Below are positions 23,650-31,613 of a stretch of 64,000 bases of DNA, in pieces. The position numbers were made by a program, and so were the translations under genes. Within the stretch, counting starts at the first letter, position 1. Each line of letters begins with the position of its first letter. A model generated the notes under the pieces. The model was not told where the DNA came from and made no database searches. It saw only the letters and a list, made by a program, of their open reading frames with translations. This stretch comes from an uncultured Bacteroidales bacterium (GTDB lineage: Bacteria; Bacteroidota; Bacteroidia; Bacteroidales; P3): the NCBI GenBank assembly GCA_949291555.1, contig CASEWE010000006.1, forward strand, positions 1 to 64,000, given 5' to 3'.

Positions 23650-24045
23650 TTAAAATTCCATAGCCCCTTCCAAAAGCGTCTTCCATTCGGCAGGAAGCGG
23701 GAACGACTCCTGCTTCGAGGCATCGTAGGTTGAAAGAATCCCGTAGGAATCCGCATGCACATGGCCGGTCTTTTCATTGACAATCCGCTGGGTTATCCCG
23801 GCGCTCCGGCTTCCCACCTTCTCTACGCGGGTTTCGATCCGGATCCGGTCGTCGAAGAGTATCTGCTTGCGGAAATTGGTTTCCAGATGCACCATAACCA
23901 TGCACTTCCCTTGCGGGTCGAGCCCGGGTATCAACGATTTGATGAACGTGAACCGGGCCGTATCGAACCATTCCGCATAAATGGCATTGTTCACATGCCC
24001 GAAAATATCAATGTCCGTAAAACGGATCTGCAACGGCATTTTCAT
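23650..24045 (-). CDS. Hotdog-fold acyl-CoA thioesterase (4-hydroxybenzoyl-CoA type)
   Basis: A 131-residue single-domain hotdog protein. The N-terminal IRFTDIDIFGHVNNAIYAEWFDTARF carries the catalytic Asp and the HVNN motif of the 4HBT family; ETRVEKVGSRSAGITQRIVNEKTG forms the central strands. It hydrolyses acyl-CoA thioesters, with an unknown acyl chain. It lies 14 bases upstream of rimM on the same strand. Confidence 0.85.
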   Translation of the reverse strand: MKMPLQIRFTDIDIFGHVNNAIYAEWFDTARFTFIKSLIPGLDPQGKCMVMVHLETNFRKQILFDDRIRIETRVEKVGSRSAGITQRIVNEKTGHVHADSYGILSTYDASKQESFPLPAEWKTLLEGAMEF

Positions 24046-24138
24046 ATCCTTGTCTTATCATTTTCTTTTTCAAAGCCGAACGAGGCCCGGAACCAGCGGA
24101 GACTTTTCCTCCCGCCCGAGGGAACCCGGCCCGAGCCT

Positions 24139-25416
24139 TCAGGCCTCCTTCCCGGCTTCTTTCGGGTACCCTTGGCCCTGACGCTGGTAGATTCCCAAGC
24201 CGAAAAGCGGCAAAACCGCCACTACGTGGTTCATGATGCTCGTCACGATAGCCTCATGGGCAACCCATTGCGAAGTATCGGTATAGCAATAAATCTCTAC
24301 TGTCATCCCCACCTCCTCGAAGGGCAATTGACGCACAAGCAGCGTGAAATCCTTTTTCTTCCGGATACGGGGATGATTGCGAAGGTACAATTCCACATAT
24401 TTCATCCAGACCTCCGCATTGGTCGGGCAATACGCATTGGCCCCGTCCCATTCTTCCGCTCCCTTTTCCTGGGCATCGGCTTTCACCTTGGATTCTTCCG
24501 CCTGCAAATAGGGCTGGAGAATGCGCATCCGCTTGAAATCTTCGAACATCCCGGCCGTGCAGAACCGGATCGTGGTCAGGTCCAAATGGATTTCCCGTTT
24601 CATGCGCCGGCTGTCCGCAAGCTGTATGCCGCGCCAGTTCTGCACCGGCTGCGATATGAGGGAATAGGTGGGAATCGTGAGTATGGTAAGGTCGAAGTTC
24701 TGCACCTTGACCGTGGTGAGGGATATGTCCATGACGTTTCCATCGACCCCTTGGGCCGGCATGGTAATCCAATCGCCGATGCGCACCATGTCGTTGCGCT
24801 GTATCTGCACGCCGGCCACCAAGCCGGTAATGCTGTCTTTGAACACCAGCATCAGCACGGCCGAAGCCGCGCTCAATCCGCCGATGAACACCAACGGGTT
24901 CTTGTCCACGATGATTGAAACGGCAACGATGCCGGACAGGAAATACACAAGGATGCCTACGAACTGGATCAAGCCCTTCATGGCCACCGTCCGTTCGAAC
25001 GAAACCGCTTTGCGCAAATCGTAAATCGTCCAAAGGACGCTGATCAGCATGCGCATGGCGAAATAAAGGGCCAGCAAGGAAAAGACCTTGTCCATGAAAG
25101 GAATCCACGAGGACAATTCATCGAAAATGAAAGGGATGGCCTTCTTGTAGACGAGCACCAGGACAAAATAGCAAACCAGGCTCAAAGTCTTGCGCTTGAG
25201 CAGCACTTCGGCCCACAAGCCGCCGCCATGGCGCCGGACCCTGACAAGGAGGAACCAGAAAACCCAACGCACCAGCCAATAGATGCCAATGGCTGCCGCC
25301 ACCAGAACCAGCAATACCGAAAGGCCCGAAAGCCCCTTCACCAAGGCCGGGTTCCACCCGTTGCTTTCCAGCAATCCTCCAAGATGATAAATCCAATCGA
25401 AAAGAAAATGCAGCAT
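24139..25416 (-). CDS. Mechanosensitive ion channel, MscS family (YbdG-like)
   Basis: A 425-residue inner-membrane channel that opens under membrane tension. The first 190 residues hold four to five hydrophobic segments. The pore-lining helix and beta domain are AVSIIVDKNPLVFIGGLSAASAVLMLVFKDSITGLVAGVQIQRNDMVRIGDWITMP, then VDGNVMDISLTTVKVQNFDLTILTIPTYSLIS. A long cytoplasmic C-terminus makes it similar in length to E. coli YbdG (415). The ATG at 25416 was chosen over 25734; a perfect -7 box lies at 25494-25501. Confidence 0.9.
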   Translation of the reverse strand: MLHFLFDWIYHLGGLLESNGWNPALVKGLSGLSVLLVLVAAAIGIYWLVRWVFWFLLVRVRRHGGGLWAEVLLKRKTLSLVCYFVLVLVYKKAIPFIFDELSSWIPFMDKVFSLLALYFAMRMLISVLWTIYDLRKAVSFERTVAMKGLIQFVGILVYFLSGIVAVSIIVDKNPLVFIGGLSAASAVLMLVFKDSITGLVAGVQIQRNDMVRIGDWITMPAQGVDGNVMDISLTTVKVQNFDLTILTIPTYSLISQPVQNWRGIQLADSRRMKREIHLDLTTIRFCTAGMFEDFKRMRILQPYLQAEESKVKADAQEKGAEEWDGANAYCPTNAEVWMKYVELYLRNHPRIRKKKDFTLLVRQLPFEEVGMTVEIYCYTDTSQWVAHEAIVTSIMNHVVAVLPLFGLGIYQRQGQGYPKEAGKEA

Positions 25417-25493
25417 ACGTAAAGGGATTCCGTTTTGAAGACCTTCCTCCCGAGGCAGGCTGTTCCCGCGGTTTTTGAAGGAAAATCCTGGGG

Positions 25494-25501
25494 CAAAGAT
25501 A
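25494..25501 (-). promoter_or_regulatory. -7 box TATCTTTG for mscS
   Basis: CAAAGATA on the plus strand, 78 bases upstream of the ATG at 25416. Confidence 0.5.
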
Positions 25502-25708
25502 CGGAAGCGGACGCAAAATCCGGCGAAAGGCGCAAAAAAGCGCAGCGGCTTCCCTTGCAGGTCTTCGAACTTCGGCCAAACGGATCGCCCCGCTGCCCGC
25601 GGCCTGCTTGTCCATTTCAAAGAAGCGCCGCGAAAATGCAGGCCGGACACCGGCCACAGTTCCGCTTGCCTGCCGGAAGACCGGGCTCGAACCGGGGCCC
25701 AAAATGAA

Positions 25709-25745
25709 AATCGACCGTTTCGCTTCTTCCGCAAAACGGTCGATT
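25709..25745. terminator. Terminator hairpin after rpsP
   Basis: AATCGACCGTTT at 25709-25720 pairs perfectly with AAACGGTCGATT at 25734-25745 across a 13-nt loop. On the minus strand it is followed by TTCATTTT, as expected for termination of rpsP. Confidence 0.7.
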
Positions 25746-25799
25746 CCGCACCGCATCGCAGGCAGCCCGACGGGAACTGCCGGCTTGCTTCTTCGATGA

Positions 25800-26378
25800 T
25801 TAAGCCTCGGCTGCAGGTTCGGCGGCTTGGGGAGCCTCCGACGCCGCTTCCGCGGAAGCGGTCTCAGCAGCCTGCTCGGCAGCGGCAGCGGCTTCCGCCG
25901 CCTGCTTGGCAGCCAGAGCGGCAGCCTGCTTTTCAGCCACCTTGGCGGCAATAGCTTCGCGTACTTTCTTCTCTTCTTCAAGACGGGTCTTGCGACCGGC
26001 TTCCACCTTGCTTTTCCGTTCTTCCATCGCCTTGGCCACCTTGGCTTCTTTCTCGGCTACCCAGGCTTGGAAACGCTTTTCGGCTTCTTCCACGGAAAAA
26101 GCCCCCTTGTCCACCCCGCGCAGGAGGTGATGCTTCAGCATGACGCCTTTTGCCGAAAGCAACGAACGGACGGTATCGGAAGGCTGGGCGCCTTTGCGCA
26201 GCCAGTCTACCGCCTTGTCTACGTTGACTTCGATAATGGAAGGTTCCTTCATAGGGTTGTACGTGCCTATTTCCTCGATAAATTTCCCATCACGAGGTGC
26301 ACGACCATCCGCTACTACAATGTGGTAGAAAGGAGATGCTTTCTTACCGAATCTTTGCAGTCTGATTCTTACAGCCAT
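25800..26378 (-). CDS. rpsP: 30S ribosomal protein S16 with alanine-rich tail
   Basis: Residues 1-80 are a standard S16 ([42 protein letters not shown]...[19 protein letters not shown]). The protein is 192 residues long, because a charged helix ([25 protein letters not shown]) and an Ala/Glu-rich tail of about 60 residues follow. Extended S16 proteins are usual in Bacteroidota. The promoter at 26413-26443 is one of the best in the window. Confidence 0.95.
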   Translation of the reverse strand: MAVRIRLQRFGKKASPFYHIVVADGRAPRDGKFIEEIGTYNPMKEPSIIEVNVDKAVDWLRKGAQPSDTVRSLLSAKGVMLKHHLLRGVDKGAFSVEEAEKRFQAWVAEKEAKVAKAMEERKSKVEAGRKTRLEEEKKVREAIAAKVAEKQAAALAAKQAAEAAAAAEQAAETASAEAASEAPQAAEPAAEA

Positions 26379-26412
26379 CTTTTTACTTTTATCGGGTTAA
26401 CAAAAAGGAGTG

Positions 26413-26443
26413 CAAAGGTACGGTTTTCTATCGAGAATGCAAA
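26413..26443 (-). promoter_or_regulatory. rpsP promoter (TTTG, 19 nt, TACCTTTG)
   Basis: On the minus strand TTTG (26440-26443) and TACCTTTG (26413-26420) are separated by 19 bases, matching the Bacteroidota -33/-7 consensus. Confidence 0.7.
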
Positions 26444-26522
26444 GCCGATCCGGACGAGGCCAGCACCCGGACAGCATCGTTTCCCTTTGCGGCCGGACGC
26501 GAAAAGCGACCCGGCCGAAGGT

Positions 26523-27824
26523 TCATTCGTTGCGGCCCGCCGCCTTGCCATCCCCCCGCTTCTCCCCTTCCTCCTGCTGCTTGCCGGAAAAGAAGGCCCG
26601 TGCCCGTCCGGCCGCCTTTCCCAGGCTTGCCGCTACGGATTTTGCAGCCCGGCATTCACGCCCGGATTGGAAAAGGGAAAGGAGGTATCCGGTAGGACAG
26701 GCGTAACGGCACCACGGGCGCTTCACGAAAACCGAAAGCAGCAGGAAGAAGCCCGACAACGCCAGCACCCAGGCCGAAGCCGAACGGAAACGGAAAGCCG
26801 CAAAGACTTCGACCCCGGAAAAATCCGCCGCCAAGCCCGTCAATGCGGCAACGGCGCATGCCGCCAGCAGTATTTTCGGCAAAAACCTCAAGCAAGCAGC
26901 CGCTTTGGCCGGCAAAAGGCATTTCCGTTTCAGAAGCCGGCCCGCCAATTCCTGCGCCGCGCCGTAAGGGCAGAGGAAGGCGCAATAGTAAGGCCGGCCG
27001 GAAAGCAAGGGCAGCAGCACAGCCAAGAGGAAAACCCCAAAGACGATCCAAGCCGAAGGAGGAATACCGTAGGCAAGCCAGCCGTAGAAACGATCCAAGG
27101 ATAGCATCTGGCCGTTCCAAAACCCCAGCACTATAATGGAAGCCGCGTACAAAACCGTCTTGCCGGAACGCATCTTTTCCGGGCGGAAAAAACAGTACAA
27201 GGAAAAAAGCACCACGATGCAGGAAAGGAACAGCCGGAGCCCCTGCCATTGCCTCCAGACCGGCACAGGCTCTTTTCCACGTTGCGCATACGCGTCCAGC
27301 ACATAGCCGACATTGGCTATGACCGCCTTGGACGATGCCGTGGCCCCGCTCACGGCATCGGGTTCCACGGCCGAGGCCTCTTGCACCGTCTTTCCGTTCC
27401 ATGCCTCCAGCAGCCGGCTCCGCTCCATCCGGCGCAGATAAATCGGGGTCTCGTGGTTCGAGCAAAGGCATACTCCTTGAACGCGTTCCTGCATATCCAG
27501 GACGACCAATAGCGGCAAGGGGCCTCCGTACCCATGAGACGCATGGGGCAAATCGCCCGAATAAAGCACTTTCCCCGCCGGAAAACCGTCCCGGTCGAAG
27601 AGCAAGCCGGACAAGGAATCGCGCATTTCCAAAGAAACCGCCCAAGGCTGTATGCCAGACAAGTCCGCCCCGAGAAAAGGAAGATCGCTTTTCTCTCCTC
27701 CCGATCCCCGGGAAGGGGCGTGCGCGAAGGGCTGCAACAGGATGACCGCCGCCACAAGCACCGCGGCCGCCATTCCCCAGCCCTTTTCCCGGGCTTCCCG
27801 CATGAACTGTCCCCATTTTTTCAT
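26523..27824 (-). CDS. NosR/RnfG-like FMN-binding membrane protein with CxxxCP motifs
   Basis: A 433-residue inner-membrane protein. After one N-terminal membrane segment comes an extracytoplasmic FMN-binding domain with the flavinylation motif VSGATASS (Thr162), the sequence to which ApbE attaches FMN covalently in RnfG, NqrC and NosR proteins. About five membrane helices follow, with CAFLCPYGAAQE and CRYACPTGYLLSLF, the CxxxCP motifs of NosR/NapH-type proteins. It likely carries electrons across or along the inner membrane. The tail is basic and low-complexity. No ApbE gene or ferredoxin partner is in the window. The start is at 27824 (27803 is possible). Confidence 0.75.
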   Translation of the reverse strand: MKKWGQFMREAREKGWGMAAAVLVAAVILLQPFAHAPSRGSGGEKSDLPFLGADLSGIQPWAVSLEMRDSLSGLLFDRDGFPAGKVLYSGDLPHASHGYGGPLPLLVVLDMQERVQGVCLCSNHETPIYLRRMERSRLLEAWNGKTVQEASAVEPDAVSGATASSKAVIANVGYVLDAYAQRGKEPVPVWRQWQGLRLFLSCIVVLFSLYCFFRPEKMRSGKTVLYAASIIVLGFWNGQMLSLDRFYGWLAYGIPPSAWIVFGVFLLAVLLPLLSGRPYYCAFLCPYGAAQELAGRLLKRKCLLPAKAAACLRFLPKILLAACAVAALTGLAADFSGVEVFAAFRFRSASAWVLALSGFFLLLSVFVKRPWCRYACPTGYLLSLFQSGRECRAAKSVAASLGKAAGRARAFFSGKQQEEGEKRGDGKAAGRNE

Positions 27825-27844
27825 CTTGGCAAGAAAAAACGGGG

Positions 27845-27852
27845 CGAAGATA
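27845..27852 (-). promoter_or_regulatory. -7-like box TATCTTCG for the FMN-binding protein
   Basis: Seven of eight bases match TAnnTTTG. A minus-strand TTG at 27873-27875 gives about 20 bases of spacing. Confidence 0.4.
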
Positions 27853-27903
27853 CGCCTTTGCGGGCTTTTCCCCAATTCCCGGCAACGGGCAAGACAGGCT
27901 TTG

Positions 27904-27938
27904 CGCCTGTTTTCATGCGTGCGGCATGAAAACAGGCG
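27904..27938. repeat. Perfect 15-bp hairpin between divergent genes
   Basis: CGCCTGTTTTCATGC at 27904-27918 pairs perfectly with GCATGAAAACAGGCG at 27924-27938 across a 5-nt loop. It abuts the promoter-bearing repeat at 27937-28054. Confidence 0.75.
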
Positions 27939-28054
27939 GCGCCTCGGCAATGTTCGAATTCCGCTTTTCCACTGCGCTCGGCTTGCACTATCTTTGACGC
28001 GACTCCGCGAAGATAGGCGGCGCCTCGGCAATGAGCAAGCTTGCACTATCTTTG
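27937..28054 (+). repeat. Dispersed intergenic repeat carrying two rightward -7 boxes
   Basis: GGCGGCGCCTCGGCAATG occurs twice (27937 and 28015 onward), and GCTTGCACTATCTTTG also occurs twice. The TATCTTTG boxes at 27989-27996 and 28047-28054 point at the alkaline phosphatase gene. CTATCTT...AAGATAG forms a hairpin at 27988-28013. Reverse-complemented, the element aligns with the repeats at 14071-14225. Confidence 0.7.
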
Positions 28055-28108
28055 CATCCCTGCCGGAGGATTCCCTTGCAGGGCTCCGGTAACGCAAACC
28101 CCAGTACC

Positions 28109-29851
28109 ATGAAAAGAAGAACCGCGCTTCCCGCTTTCGTCGCTTTCCTGTCTGCATTCCTTGCCGGAACGCCGGCCAGGCAAAGCCAGCCATCCGCCCA
28201 AGGCCGGATGCAAGACTCCGCCATACGGAATGTGATTCTCATGATTCCCGATGGCTGCAGTACCGAACTGCTCAGCATCGGCCGCTGGATGAACCACGGC
28301 GTGCCGCTGAACCTCGATTCCCGCATCCGGGGATTGGTAAAAACCTATTGCTCCGACAGCCCTATCGGAGACTCGGCGCCTACCGGTTCGGCCTATGCTT
28401 CCGGGCACCGGTCGCAAGACGGCTTCATCAGCACCTACCCCGCCCGCAGCATGAACCCGGACGGGACGCGCTTCCAGACCGACAGCCAGCTCGCGTTCAC
28501 GCCCATGGCAACCCTCATGGAAGCAGCCATGCGCAAAGGAATGGCAACCGGCTTGGTGTTCACCTGCTATTTTCCCCATGCCACCCCGGCCAGTTTCCTG
28601 GCCCATACGCCCGACCGCGACCAGTATTTCCGGATCGCCAAGCAAATGACCGCCCAGCCTTGCGACCTCCTCTTCGGCGGAGGCGCGTTCTTTGCCGACT
28701 CGTCTTCGGCGCGCTACGGGTTCGATGCCAAAGAACGGCTCGAAAAGAACGGCATCGCTTTCGTACGCGACTTTTCCCGAGCCCGGCAAGAAATCTCGAA
28801 CGGGCAAGAGCGCATCTGGGGGCTTTTCGCCCCCATGGCAATGGAATTCGAAATCGACCGGCCGCAAAGCGGGCAACCCTCCTTGGAAGAAATGACCCGC
28901 TTGGCCATTTCCGCGCTTTCCCGGAATCCCGAAGGCTTTTTCCTCATGGTAGAGGGAAGCCGGATAGACTGGGGCGCGCACAACAACGACTTGCCCGGCG
29001 CCTTGCACGACTTCATAGCTTTCGACAAAGCGGTAGGCGCCGCTATGGATTTCGCCCGGAAAGACGGGAAAACCTTGGTCGTGGTCGTTCCGGACCATCA
29101 ATGCGGCGGCCCGACCCTTGGAAACTACGCCCACAACAACGATTACGCCACGCTGAGCGTGCAGGACATCTTCCAAGACCTGCGCAACTACCGGAAAAGC
29201 GCGGAAAAAGCCGTTTCCGACATCCTTGCTCCCTTCCGCGCGGCAGACAGCCTCCCGGTTTCCCGTATCGAAGAACGCCTCCGCCAAAGCCTGCGGGCCG
29301 ATTTCGGCATCGACCGGCCGGACTCTGCCGAAACGGCCCGCTGCGCGGCCGCCTTGGCCAAAAAAAAGGAATCCAGCCAGAGCGTGCGCGCGCTTTGCCG
29401 GATAATCAACCAGCACAATGCCATCGGCTGGACTTCGCACGGGCATCACGGCGGCGATGTGTTCTACGCCTCTTACCATCCGCAAGGACGGGAACTCAGC
29501 GGCGTCATAGACAACCAAGCCCTTGCCCCGTACATTGCCCGGGAAGCAGGGCTCGGCAACTTGGACTCCCTGAGCCGGCAGCTCTATGCGCCGGCGTCCG
29601 AAGTTTTTGCCGGGAAAAAGATGAAAGTTTTCTGGAACGATGCAGCCGAGTCCGGACCCGGCTCGGGAAAAGACCCGCTTTATCTTGAAGTATACGGAAT
29701 GGAAGGCAAGACCTGGCGGATTTATCCCAATTCGAAAGAAGCCCGCATCGGCAGGAAAACAATCCATCTCCCGGGTGTCTGCATCTACAACGGGATGGGG
29801 TTCTATTTGCCGCTTTCCTGCCGGGATTTGCAAGGGAAGGATTCCCGATAA
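28109..29851 (+). CDS. Alkaline phosphatase family protein
   Basis: A 580-residue exported metallophosphatase with a signal peptide (MKRRTALPAFVAFLSAFLAGTPA). It keeps the metal ligand Asp in VILMIPDGCS (Asp48), the nucleophile Ser in GDSAPTGSA (Ser89), EGSRIDWGAHNND, VVVPDHQCGG and TSHGHHGGDV, matching the two-zinc plus magnesium site of the PhoA superfamily. The usual DHETGG is DHQCGG here. A C-terminal extension with strand-like content follows the last histidine motif. It probably releases phosphate in the periplasm. The ATG at 28109 was preferred over 28031 because the latter lies at the -7 box. Confidence 0.88.
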   Translation: MKRRTALPAFVAFLSAFLAGTPARQSQPSAQGRMQDSAIRNVILMIPDGCSTELLSIGRWMNHGVPLNLDSRIRGLVKTYCSDSPIGDSAPTGSAYASGHRSQDGFISTYPARSMNPDGTRFQTDSQLAFTPMATLMEAAMRKGMATGLVFTCYFPHATPASFLAHTPDRDQYFRIAKQMTAQPCDLLFGGGAFFADSSSARYGFDAKERLEKNGIAFVRDFSRARQEISNGQERIWGLFAPMAMEFEIDRPQSGQPSLEEMTRLAISALSRNPEGFFLMVEGSRIDWGAHNNDLPGALHDFIAFDKAVGAAMDFARKDGKTLVVVVPDHQCGGPTLGNYAHNNDYATLSVQDIFQDLRNYRKSAEKAVSDILAPFRAADSLPVSRIEERLRQSLRADFGIDRPDSAETARCAAALAKKKESSQSVRALCRIINQHNAIGWTSHGHHGGDVFYASYHPQGRELSGVIDNQALAPYIAREAGLGNLDSLSRQLYAPASEVFAGKKMKVFWNDAAESGPGSGKDPLYLEVYGMEGKTWRIYPNSKEARIGRKTIHLPGVCIYNGMGFYLPLSCRDLQGKDSR

Positions 29852-30013
29852 AGCGCTGCAGGCCTGTTCGGCATTGTGCGGCACGCTTGGCGCTTAGCGC
29901 TTGCGCCGCCGCCAAGGTCTGGAAACCGGCTCTCCACAAAAAAGACCTTCCGGAAACGCCCAGACCGGCGCGAACCTGACCGGCCCTGCCGGAGCCGGCC
30001 CGCGCCGCCCGTC

Positions 30014-31243
30014 TCAGCGCAAGCGCTGCACCGCCGCCCACCAACGCGGCGGGATCTCATTCTGCAAGGCGGTTTTGTAGTCGGCATAGCTGCAAGGCAG
30101 GAAGCGATGCCGGCCGTATTGCTGCTGCTTTTCCGGGCTGCAGGGAAGTTCCATCCACCAGCGGTCTGTCTGCTTGCACTTGTAGAACACCAAGTCTTTC
30201 TCCACCCCTTCCAAAGGCACGGTATATTGGGTGTAATCCACTTTCGAGGAGGAAAACGGGTGATCGTCTATCCGATGCTGCATGGCATCGAGGAAACACC
30301 AAAGCATCTCGGAGATCAGGCTGGCGCTAAGCCCTTCCTTGTCCAAGTCCGGGTAGTATTCGAAAACGCCCGCCACATCGGTTCCTTTGCTCAAACCCGC
30401 GTACCGGAAAATCTGGCAAGCCTCCTCCGCGTCCAAGCCGGTCGGCCGGGCCCAAGGGTTGCCCGGGCTTTGGCTCCGCTTCAACGAACACAGGTCGAAA
30501 CTCAGGCAGTCGGCATCCCGCACATACGGCTCGGTTTCCTGGATATTGCCCTGCACAAGCCCCAAGCGGCAGGCATCGAAAGACAGCCGGGACATAAGGC
30601 TCAAGGCTTCGCTGTCTACCAGATAGGTCTGATAGCCCACGTTCATGTAATTGAACAAATAATTATCGGGCTCGACCACGATGCGCGACATATAGGAGTC
30701 GTGCGAAACGGGCGCCGTGCGGAAATCCACATCGGGCCCTAACCCTTCGGCGATATTCAGCCGGGAATCGACCGAAAGCAGGCTGGCCATCCGGCGCAAG
30801 CGGGCATAAGCCTTGTAAACGGCAAACGTAAGGTCTTGCGTGCCGCCCACGAGAATGGCAACGGTATGCTGGGCAAGCAAGCAGGCCAGCACTTCATGCA
30901 AGGCGAAATACGTATCCTCCACGGTCTTCCCGTTCCTGAGGTTCCCTAAATCCACCATTTTCCCCGGCAACGAAGGCGGATAAAGGTTGTAGAGGTCTTT
31001 CCGGACCGCATCGGCGCCGTTGCAGGACCGCTCCGGCGAAAGGACTCCGCCGCAGGAAACGCCGCCGCGGCTTTCGGACAGGCCGATAAACGCCACCGCG
31101 GCTCCTTCCACGGAAGGGAAACGGCCTTGCACGGTATATTTTTCCACGACCCGGCCCAGACGAAGGGTGTCGTCCTGATAAAAGGCGCCGGCCTCCATGA
31201 ACGGGCAAGGTTCGAAATACAGGCTCAAATCGATTTCTTTCAT
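30014..31243 (-). CDS. Arginase-fold protein with degenerate metal site
   Basis: A 409-residue cytosolic protein with the layout of the ureohydrolase family (arginase, agmatinase, formimidoylglutamase). The three metal-ligand motifs are present in position but altered: GGTQD (133-137) for GG-x-H-D/S, VDSRLN (158-163) for DAHxD, and SFDLC (248-252) for SxDxD. Thus both histidines and two of four aspartates are replaced. It is therefore unlikely to hydrolyse guanidino or formimino groups by the usual dimanganese mechanism. The fold assignment is firm; its present role is unknown. It is convergent with the phosphatase gene. Confidence 0.75.
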   Translation of the reverse strand: MKEIDLSLYFEPCPFMEAGAFYQDDTLRLGRVVEKYTVQGRFPSVEGAAVAFIGLSESRGGVSCGGVLSPERSCNGADAVRKDLYNLYPPSLPGKMVDLGNLRNGKTVEDTYFALHEVLACLLAQHTVAILVGGTQDLTFAVYKAYARLRRMASLLSVDSRLNIAEGLGPDVDFRTAPVSHDSYMSRIVVEPDNYLFNYMNVGYQTYLVDSEALSLMSRLSFDACRLGLVQGNIQETEPYVRDADCLSFDLCSLKRSQSPGNPWARPTGLDAEEACQIFRYAGLSKGTDVAGVFEYYPDLDKEGLSASLISEMLWCFLDAMQHRIDDHPFSSSKVDYTQYTVPLEGVEKDLVFYKCKQTDRWWMELPCSPEKQQQYGRHRFLPCSYADYKTALQNEIPPRWWAAVQRLR

Positions 31244-31277
31244 GCTGGCAATGCGGGCGCTTTTTCTCCCGGCTTGG

Positions 31278-31285
31278 CAAAGATA
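31278..31285 (-). promoter_or_regulatory. -7 box TATCTTTG for the arginase-fold gene
   Basis: CAAAGATA on the plus strand, 35 bases upstream of the ATG at 31243. Confidence 0.5.
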
Positions 31286-31520
31286 CGCCGCCGGGGAACG
31301 CCGCGAAGGCCCTCCCTTGGAAAAGCATCCACATGGAAAAGTTAATTTCCCGGAACGGCCGTTTCGATGAGTTGCCCTCATGGGCTCCCAAGCTCCCGGA
31401 ACGGGTCATCGCTACCGGAAAAGCCTTTCCCCGGAACCGCCCCGCCCGGAACCGATTCCGTGCAAAGGCCGATTCCCGGCCCGGATTTCCTGACCCGGAT
31501 TCCCTGACCCGGCAACGAAA

Positions 31521-31548
31521 CGGGGCGTCCCCTCCCGGAAACGCCCCG
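31521..31548. terminator. Terminator hairpin after the 1947-residue repeat protein
   Basis: CGGGGCGT at 31521-31528 pairs with ACGCCCCG at 31541-31548 across a 12-nt loop; the minus strand continues with TTTCGTTG. The rest of the 31286-31613 gap shows only a short imperfect 14-15 bp duplication (ccctgacccggat) and no gene. Confidence 0.5.
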
Positions 31549-31613
31549 CAAGTAAAACCAAAAGCCTTAACCGAAAATCAAGGCAAGGTGTCGTCAACGT
31601 TTGCAGCCAACGC

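Noticed and set aside
29896-30027. Inverted repeat AGCGCTTGCGC/GCGCAAGCGCT between convergent genes
   Set aside because: The arms are 110 bases apart and one lies inside the coding end of the arginase-fold gene, so it is probably incidental.
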